From assembly GCA_900770635.1 (NCBI GenBank), contig CAAGLB010000078.1, positions 69,278-133,277 of the forward strand: 64,000 nucleotides of DNA, given 5' to 3'. Under the pieces are notes generated by a model. That model worked only from the letters and a program-made list of their open reading frames with translations. It made no database searches and had not been told where the DNA came from. The stretch is from an uncultured Alistipes sp. GTDB lineage: Bacteria > Bacteroidota > Bacteroidia > Bacteroidales > Rikenellaceae. The position numbers and the translations under genes were made by a program. Shown piece by piece: positions 59,030 to 64,000 of this stretch (position 1 is its first letter; each line of letters starts with the position of its first letter).

Positions 59030-60043
59030 CTGCTGCAATGCATTCCACAGCATATCCTTAAGCTGCGTAATATTCATATTCGCAACCGACGAAATGAATA
59101 TCGACTTAACGCCCTCGGGAAGGTGAGCCTTCATCTGCTCGATAAGCTCGTCGTCGAGCATGTCGCACTTTGTGATAGCCAAAAGGCGCTGCTTGTCCAA
59201 GAGTTCTGGGTTATACTGCGTAAGCTCGCCGAGCAAAATATCGTAGTCCTTAGCGATGTCGTCGCTATCGGCAGGCACCATGAACAGAAGCACCGAGTTA
59301 CGCTCGATGTGTCGTAGGAAGCGAGTACCAAGACCTCGGCCCTCATGCGCACCCTCAATAATACCTGGAATGTCGGCCATGACGAACGAGTGGTCGTCAC
59401 GTACCGATACGATGCCAAGGTTAGGCTCAAGCGTAGTAAAGGCATAGTTCGCAATCTTTGGCTTTGCTGCCGACACCACAGATAGCAGCGTAGACTTACC
59501 AGCATTAGGGAAGCCCACAAGACCTACGTCGGCCAACACCTTAAGCTCAAGAATGAAAGCACCCTCCAAGCCCTCCTCGCCAGGCTGTGCGTAGCGTGGA
59601 GTTTGGTTTGTGGCGGTGCGGAAGTGCCAGTTGCCAAGACCGCCACGGCCACCCTTCAACAACACGAGCTGCTCGCCATGCTCCGTAACCTCGCCAACAA
59701 CCTCTGTATATGTCTCGCCTGTCTCCTCGTCGGTGAAGACCTGCTTAGCAACTGTTCCGAGGGGCACGGGGATGATGATGTCCTTAGCGTCAGCACCTGT
59801 AGAGCGTGCGCCATGGCCATTCTCGCCATCTTCAGCAAACTGGTGACGCTTATATTTTAGGTGAATGAGAGTCCAATATTGGCTGTCGCCCTGAAGAATG
59901 ATGCTACCGCCCTTACCGCCATCGCCACCATCGGGGCCACCAAAGGCCACAAACTTCTCACGACGGAAGTGACACGAGCCAGCGCCACCATGTCCTGAGC
60001 GAGCAAAAATCTTCACATAATCGACAAAATTCGAACCTGCCAT
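59027..60043 (-). CDS. obgE: GTPase Obg (ribosome assembly)
   Basis: A 338-residue Obg-type GTPase. The glycine-rich N-terminal Obg fold includes GHGGAGSCHFRREKFV and GGPDGGDGGKGGS. The G domain starts with GFPNAGKSTLL, then ADIPGIIEGAHEGRGLG and TKCDML. It takes part in late 50S assembly and the stringent response. The stop codon is the end of a palindromic element, and a TATCTTTG promoter element lies about 35 bp upstream. Confidence 0.95.
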   Translation of the reverse strand: MAGSNFVDYVKIFARSGHGGAGSCHFRREKFVAFGGPDGGDGGKGGSIILQGDSQYWTLIHLKYKRHQFAEDGENGHGARSTGADAKDIIIPVPLGTVAKQVFTDEETGETYTEVVGEVTEHGEQLVLLKGGRGGLGNWHFRTATNQTPRYAQPGEEGLEGAFILELKVLADVGLVGFPNAGKSTLLSVVSAAKPKIANYAFTTLEPNLGIVSVRDDHSFVMADIPGIIEGAHEGRGLGTRFLRHIERNSVLLFMVPADSDDIAKDYDILLGELTQYNPELLDKQRLLAITKCDMLDDELIEQMKAHLPEGVKSIFISSVANMNITQLKDMLWNALQQ

Positions 60044-60077
60044 ATTTCAAATAGTTAGTTGATGTTTCTCTTTGGCG

Positions 60078-60085
60078 CAAAGATA
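60078..60085 (-). promoter_or_regulatory. Putative -7 box of obgE
   Basis: The minus strand reads TATCTTTG, 35 bp upstream of the start codon and just past the hpf terminator. Confidence 0.5.
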
Positions 60086-60087
60086 CA

Positions 60088-60120
60088 AAAAAAAAGGCGG
60101 TCACCAATAGTGATGACCGC
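60088..60120 (-). terminator. hpf terminator
   Basis: A hairpin with GCGGTCA/TGACCGC arms (60097-60103 and 60114-60120) is followed on the minus strand by a long T run. Confidence 0.75.
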
Positions 60121-60153
60121 AAAATTTGTAAATTGAATAATTCGGGTTATAGT

Positions 60154-60453
60154 CTATTTTTCGAACTTTGCCTTTGCCTTCTCCAACTGACGCTTGATAA
60201 TATCCATCGAGTTGTCGATAGCCTCCTCGAAGGTGAATGCACGCTCCTCGACACGAATGTCGCCGCCTGGCACATGGAGCGAGATAACTACTACTTTGTT
60301 GCCCTTCTCTGAGTCGGGGTCGAGGCGCAAAACAACCTCCACGTCACCGGCACGTTCGTCGACAAAGCGATCCAATCTATCCATCTTCTTCTGAATAAAC
60401 TCAAGCAACTGCTTGCCTGCATCAAATTTCACTGACTGAATCTGTACGTTCAT
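60154..60453 (-). CDS. hpf: Ribosome hibernation promoting factor (short form)
   Basis: A 99-residue protein of the short HPF/YfiA family (MNVQIQSVKFDAGKQLLEFI, then KKMDRLDRFVDERAGDVEVV and FEEAIDNSMDIIKRQLEKAK). It has the beta-alpha-beta-beta-beta-alpha layout and lacks the long-form dimerisation tail. It binds the 30S decoding region and inactivates ribosomes in stationary phase. It follows xerC after 134 bp, with a palindromic repeat in that gap. Confidence 0.9.
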   Translation of the reverse strand: MNVQIQSVKFDAGKQLLEFIQKKMDRLDRFVDERAGDVEVVLRLDPDSEKGNKVVVISLHVPGGDIRVEERAFTFEEAIDNSMDIIKRQLEKAKAKFEK

Positions 60454-60470
60454 AGGTCAAAAGTATTAAG

Positions 60471-60524
60471 AAGCTGTTTAGAATTTTATTAAAAGGGAAT
60501 CTCGAAATAAAATTTAAACATCTT
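60471..60524. repeat. Inverted repeat between xerC and hpf
   Basis: AAGCTGTTTAGAATTTTATT (60471-60490) pairs imperfectly with the segment at 60505-60524, around a 14-bp loop. It may be an IS end or small palindrome. Confidence 0.5.
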
Positions 60525-60587
60525 CCGAGTTAATATATTATGCAGGACGAACGCTGCCGCCCCGCTGTCCGATTCATCAATGCTACA

Positions 60588-61499
60588 TCAGGTGTCACGC
60601 TCACGAGGATGAGCCTCGGCATATACTGCCTTCAAACGCTCAATGTCGTTATGCGTGTAGACCTGTGTAGCCTTCAAAGAACTGTGACCGAGAAGCTCCT
60701 GAATATCACGTAGATCAGCACCCTGATTAAGCAGGTGTGTGGCGAAGGTGTGCCGCAGCACATGGGGCGAGGTTTTACCCTGAACACCCGAGGCTTTGAG
60801 CACCCTGTCGACAATACGCTGCAACGTACGCTGGCTCAATCGCTCCCCTTTCTCTGATAAAATTAGTGCTTTTTTTTGACCTATGCAAATATTTTGCGAA
60901 GAATTTTGACGAAAATACTTTTTTAAAATCTTCTGCACCCCGCCAATCAAGGGTACTATACGCTCCTTATTACCCTTACCCACAACACGTATGTGGCTGA
61001 AATCCGCAGATATATCGTCGCAGTTTGCGGCATGCAACTCCGAAAGACGTATGCCCAGAGTGTAGAACAACACAACAACCACTGCATCACGCACACGCCT
61101 CATGTCGTCGGATGCTAAATCCTCTTTGATGCCATCAACAACACTCATCATGCGGCTATCGGGGACAAACACAGGCAGGCGACGTGAGGTCTTAGCGGAA
61201 TGTATCAAGCTCACCACATCCTTATCGACATAGTTGTGGTGGATCATCCAGCGCCACAAGGTGCGCAACGAGGCTACCGAGCGGTTAACAGTCGATGGTT
61301 TAAGGTTGCGCTTTGCAACAAGATAAATTATCCACTGCTCTATGTGCGAACGCTCGACAGCCTTGGGATCAAAGTTATCAGGCGTAAACCCTTGCCACTC
61401 AATAAATTCGCTGATGTCACGCCGATAGTTACGCACCGTAAGGGGTGAGTATCTACGCTCGGCCTCGAGCCACGATAAAAAGCCTTCGACGATGTTCAT
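60588..61499 (-). CDS. xerC: Tyrosine recombinase XerC-like
   Basis: A 303-residue tyrosine recombinase. The catalytic set is complete: Arg151 (LGIRLSEL), Lys175 (GKGNKER), His246-x-x-Arg249 (SPHVLRHTFATH), His272 (LLGHSS) and Tyr281 (QVYTHND). The N-terminal SAM-like DNA-binding domain is at residues about 4-85. Length and sequence fit the housekeeping XerC/XerD that resolves chromosome dimers rather than a phage integrase. It starts 51 bp after lspA ends. Confidence 0.88.
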   Translation of the reverse strand: MNIVEGFLSWLEAERRYSPLTVRNYRRDISEFIEWQGFTPDNFDPKAVERSHIEQWIIYLVAKRNLKPSTVNRSVASLRTLWRWMIHHNYVDKDVVSLIHSAKTSRRLPVFVPDSRMMSVVDGIKEDLASDDMRRVRDAVVVVLFYTLGIRLSELHAANCDDISADFSHIRVVGKGNKERIVPLIGGVQKILKKYFRQNSSQNICIGQKKALILSEKGERLSQRTLQRIVDRVLKASGVQGKTSPHVLRHTFATHLLNQGADLRDIQELLGHSSLKATQVYTHNDIERLKAVYAEAHPRERDT

Positions 61500-61550
61500 A
61501 GCCCAACATATTACGCAGCTTAGATAACGTCTGCCACAATGCGCAATAGG

Positions 61551-62141
61551 CTACTTGAAGAACTTATAATGGAAGATAAGCAGGTAGACAACAGCACACG
61601 ATATATAGGCATCGGCCACGTTGAACACCGCACCAAAGAAGTAGCCGTCGCCACCAACAAGGAAGTTCAAAAATGACGGACACGACTCCCACTTAAATAG
61701 TGGAAGATGTATCATGTCGATAACCTTTCCTGTAAGAAAACCAGTGCCTTGCGCCTCGATAAACAGGCCATAGAACATGCTGTCGACCATATTACCGATA
61801 GCGCCTGCAAGGATAAGCACAGCGCCCGCAACAACACCCTTAGGGACCTCGCTACCTTTCTGAATCAAGTAGCGAATGCCATAGATAAGCGCACCTATCA
61901 TCACCAGGCGGAAGAGGCTGAGGACAATCTTTCCCCACGACGAGCCATCGCCGCCCAGCTGCATACCAAAGGCAAAGCCTGGATTCTCGATATAACAGAG
62001 GTTAAACCACTTGAACACCTCGATTTTTTCACCCACCTCCATGTTGGCATGCACCAACATCTTGACAATCTGGTCGATAGCAACAAGAACGATAGTCCAC
62101 AATGCTGCTTTATATCCTGCTGAGAGCTTCGTTAATTTCAT
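61551..62141 (-). CDS. lspA: Lipoprotein signal peptidase II
   Basis: A 196-residue inner-membrane aspartyl peptidase with four to five transmembrane helices. The catalytic aspartates lie in GAIGNMVDSMFYG and FNVADAYISCAV. It cleaves the signal peptide from prolipoproteins, which are abundant in this window. It is the first gene of an lspA-xerC stretch on the minus strand. The promoter candidates overlap the divergent tRNA-Leu upstream region. Confidence 0.95.
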   Translation of the reverse strand: MKLTKLSAGYKAALWTIVLVAIDQIVKMLVHANMEVGEKIEVFKWFNLCYIENPGFAFGMQLGGDGSSWGKIVLSLFRLVMIGALIYGIRYLIQKGSEVPKGVVAGAVLILAGAIGNMVDSMFYGLFIEAQGTGFLTGKVIDMIHLPLFKWESCPSFLNFLVGGDGYFFGAVFNVADAYISCAVVYLLIFHYKFFK

Positions 62142-62270
62142 ATTATTTCACACATTTCGCCCTGCGACATAACGCATTGGCCCAGGGCAAGTTTTTAGTT
62201 TAACAAATTTATTTTGGACAAATATACGAATTTTAAAAAAAATATACTACATTTGTGCTAATAAAGTTCG
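62142..62270. promoter_or_regulatory. Divergent promoters of lspA and tRNA-Leu
   Basis: On the minus strand, TAAATTTG (62204-62211) and TATATTTG (62219-62226) are alternative -7 boxes for lspA. On the plus strand, TACATTTG (62248-62255) lies 15 bp before the tRNA. Confidence 0.5.
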
Positions 62271-62351
62271 GCCCAGGTGGTGAAATGGTAGACACGCTCG
62301 TTTCAGGTGCGAGTGCTTCACGGCATGTAGGTTCGAGTCCTATCCTGGGCA
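62271..62351 (+). tRNA. tRNA-Leu, anticodon CAG
   Basis: An 81-nt type II tRNA. The acceptor stem GCCCAGG pairs with CCTGGGC, the D-arm has AAATGGTAGACAC, and the anticodon loop TTTCAGG carries CAG at 62304-62306. A long variable arm (TGCTTCACGGCA) identifies leucine. The T-arm has GGTTCGAGTCC. The discriminator is A and CCA is not encoded. Confidence 0.93.
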
Positions 62352-62918
62352 CAAAATAAGAGTAGCTTTGGCTACTCTTATTTTTTGTCCAGGATAGGCT
62401 CGCACTGACTGTGGCGGCTCGGCAGACTTATCTGTGGTGCTTGATTGGGCGAGTTGCTACGCAACTAAGAATATAGGGTAAGTATTAGTGACTCAAGCAC
62501 ACTTGTCACTAAAACCCACCCCATATTCCATACCTTCGGTTTTCACCAAATCACATCACCTTGGTCTGCTCTCGCTCTGCTGAACGCAGTTCGAGTCCCG
62601 GGTGTGTAGCCCTAATTGTTAAGTGATTATATTTACAATCCCTCCAAACCTCCCTTTAAGTGCACTTCAATTTTTTTCGTTGCTTCGGCTCGGCATAGCA
62701 AACGAGTTTTCTATGCTCTCACCTTAATCGCAACGCTGATAAGGGAGGCTTGTTGCGCTGACTAATATAGAGCGACCCAAAAAGGGCTACTCTTATTTTT
62801 TGTCCAGGATAAACTCGCACTCTCTGTGGCAACTCAGCAATAGTTTCGGGAGCGCAGTTCGAGTCCAGGTCGCAATTCTTTAAATAAAATAGTTATACAA
62901 AGAGGCTTTCTATAAAGA
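62352..62918. repeat. Decayed repeat region downstream of tRNA-Leu
   Basis: This 567-bp stretch contains no gene. The segment 62371-62425 recurs at 62786-62840, starting with 26 identical bases. GCAGTTCGAGTCC, resembling a tRNA T-arm, occurs at 62586-62598 and 62854-62866. AACCTCCCTT and AAGGGAGG form the arms of a palindrome at about 62645-62755. It may be the scar of integrations at the tRNA gene. Confidence 0.6.
62355..62386 (+). terminator. tRNA-Leu terminator
   Basis: A perfect 12-bp stem (AATAAGAGTAGC and its complement) with a TTTG loop and a T run directly after the tRNA. Confidence 0.85.
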
Positions 62919-63356
62919 CTACTCAGCACTCTGAGTAATCTTAATAGAGCTACTCACCATAAAGCTCGAAACAGTGATTGTTGCAGTGCGCTCATAGCCC
63001 GTGGTGTTAGGCTCAACATAGAGGCTGATGCCAGAATCCCACTTAGCCAATGCACGTGTAGGAACGTCGTACTGGTCGATAACCTTCACGAACTTAATCC
63101 AACTATCCTTTGGTGTCTTGTCGCCATTCTCCTCTATAACCCAGCGATCGCCACTGCTGAGCTGAATAGTGACATTATCCACACCAGTAGAGAGCACAGG
63201 GATAATCACATCGCCACCCTCGGCCGATACGGTCATCGATTCATCATAAAACTCCACAGAGGGCTTATCGTAAATCTTACCTGGGATAATCTCTCTCTCA
63301 CAACCTACTGCAAATGCCGCCATAGCTACGATGGCAATAAAAAATAGCTTTTTCAT
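62919..63356 (-). CDS. Small lipoprotein with a BACON-like domain
   Basis: A 145-residue lipoprotein (VGC, Cys19). Residues about 35-143 form a BACON-like Ig domain (TVSAEGGDVIIPVLSTG, RWVIEEN, SWIKFVKV, then RTATITVSSFMVSSSIKITQ). It follows the other small lipoprotein by 26 bp, and the two probably form one unit. It is likely surface-exposed; function unknown. Confidence 0.75.
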   Translation of the reverse strand: MKKLFFIAIVAMAAFAVGCEREIIPGKIYDKPSVEFYDESMTVSAEGGDVIIPVLSTGVDNVTIQLSSGDRWVIEENGDKTPKDSWIKFVKVIDQYDVPTRALAKWDSGISLYVEPNTTGYERTATITVSSFMVSSSIKITQSAE

Positions 63357-63382
63357 ATTTGTAAAATTTAAGTTATTGATTA

Positions 63383-63763
63383 TTAATTATTTTGCTCGAC
63401 ATAGATAACATGATATTCGTAACCAGATATCAGCTCGATCCACAACCCACGCTTCTCTCCTGAGGTATTAGGCTCGGCAATTATCTTGACCTCACTGGCA
63501 AAAACATTCTCTTTGACATACTCAACAGTAAGCCACTCATATTTATTTTTATGCACATCGCCCTCGCACGAACCTACACCGTCGTCGCCATTGTCGTAGT
63601 TGTGGATTTCGGCATGCGTAAACTGCTCGACGCCAGAGATAACCTTCTCGCCACCCTCAGCCGAGAATGTCTCGGTCTGGGGATAGCCCAAATCTACCTC
63701 TTCAAACATACCACAAGACAACAACATAAGTGGCATCATAAGTACAATAAGAATCTTTTTCAT
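63383..63763 (-). CDS. Small lipoprotein, BACON-like
   Basis: A 126-residue lipoprotein (LLSC, Cys17) with the acidic MFEEVD after the cysteine. The domain shows a BACON-like pattern (ETFSAEGGEKVISG, EWLTVEYVK, EPNTSGEKRGLWIEL, HVIYVEQ). It is related in design to its downstream neighbour. A good Bacteroidota promoter lies upstream. Function unknown. Confidence 0.7.
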   Translation of the reverse strand: MKKILIVLMMPLMLLSCGMFEEVDLGYPQTETFSAEGGEKVISGVEQFTHAEIHNYDNGDDGVGSCEGDVHKNKYEWLTVEYVKENVFASEVKIIAEPNTSGEKRGLWIELISGYEYHVIYVEQNN

Positions 63764-63823
63764 AATTCGAGATGTTTTAGTTAATTAAATCATGGTGCGC
63801 TAAACTTTTCGTTTTCGCTACTG

Positions 63824-63856
63824 CAAAGGTAGGGCGCAAACCTAACTAAAACCAAA
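63824..63856 (-). promoter_or_regulatory. Promoter of the two small lipoproteins
   Basis: On the minus strand TTTG (63853-63856), a 21-bp spacer and TACCTTTG (63824-63831) form a standard Bacteroidota promoter about 60 bp upstream of the first gene. Confidence 0.65.
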
Positions 63857-63888
63857 TTTTTGAGGCTCAAACTTTTCCGCAGGGGGGG

Positions 63889-63962
63889 GTAACTCATTGA
63901 TTATCAACACTATGAAAAATCTAATTTTGCCAATTTTTCAACCCGTTGATTATCAACGAGTT
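63889..63962. repeat. Inverted repeat near the right edge
   Basis: GTAACTCATTGATTATCAAC (63889-63908) and GTTGATTATCAACGAGTTAC (63943-63962) are near-perfect inverted repeats. They lie in a non-coding stretch that continues past the window. Confidence 0.55.
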
Positions 63963-64000
63963 ACAAAGCCAATCTCGAAACTACACGGAAAAGGTATTAA

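Noticed and set aside
60588..61499. XerC-like recombinase as the integrase of a mobile island at tRNA-Leu
   Set aside because: Length, full catalytic set and the lspA neighbourhood fit the housekeeping Xer recombinase, and no island genes lie between it and the tRNA.

Overview
The window looks like a chromosome segment of a Bacteroidales bacterium, perhaps from the Rikenellaceae/Alistipes neighbourhood (family placement is only a guess). The evidence is an lpxC-fabZ fusion, many lipoproteins with BACON, DUF1573 and fibronectin-like domains, S9 dipeptidyl peptidase, butyrate and acetate kinases, a long-form PotA, and promoters of the Bacteroidota type (TTTG about 20 bp upstream of TAnnTTTG) with few clear Shine-Dalgarno sites. 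No rRNA, CRISPR array or intact insertion sequence was seen. One tRNA gene, tRNA-Leu(CAG), is present.

Layout. 1-4627 (-): heterodisulfide-reductase-like operon in the order HdrC, HdrB, HdrA, HdrC, membrane-bound HdrD/DsrMK-like protein; the last gene runs off the left edge. 4860-17390 (+): a nine-gene block of exported proteins, mostly lipoproteins (Calx-beta-like, DUF5003-like, DUF4458/LRR, BACON/LRR, subtilisin, DUF1573, lipocalin-like, tandem Fn3-like). 17674-19883 (-): lpxC/fabZ and lpxA. 19968-23326 (+): TonB-like protein, two small envelope proteins and a K+/H+ antiporter. 23559-24023 (-): argR. 24292-26944 (+): two lipoproteins. 27029-27964 (+): thiL, converging on an aroQ-flippase pair. 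29997-33385 (-): ackA, ptb, buk. 33759-39350 (+): DUF349 protein, pyrG, yidC. 39807-42460: S24 phage-type repressor, a small ORF and a lone terminase large subunit. 42567-46857 (-): DPP-IV-like peptidase and proS. 47373-52736 (+): potABCD plus an outer-membrane barrel protein. 52895-54773 (-): DUF2807 lipoprotein and MFS transporter. 54883-55827 (+): purC. 56182-58069 (-): histidine kinase and response regulator. 58248-58814 (+): TonB-domain protein. 59027-62141 (-): lspA, xerC, hpf, obgE. Then tRNA-Leu, a stretch of decayed repeats, and two small lipoproteins.

The most unusual feature is a family of eight 128-131 bp near-palindromic elements. Each lies directly at the 3' end of a minus-strand gene, and in seven of the eight the last three bases of the element are the TAA stop codon of that gene (lpxA, argR, buk, the S24 repressor, proS, the MFS gene and obgE). 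In the eighth (response regulator) the frame runs a few codons into the element and stops there. The two arms differ between copies, but pairing is largely kept by paired changes, and all copies share a GTAC-flanked apex. Truncated outer halves of older copies, of a different arm subtype, sit outside three of the complete elements. None of the plus-strand transcription-unit ends carries one. I do not recognise this family.

Metabolically, Ptb-Buk and AckA point to fermentation with acyl-phosphate ATP formation, and the Hdr-like complex to thiol/disulfide or quinone-linked electron transfer. Other segments are housekeeping (lipid A, CTP, purine, thiamine, shikimate, tRNA charging, ribosome assembly and hibernation, membrane insertion).
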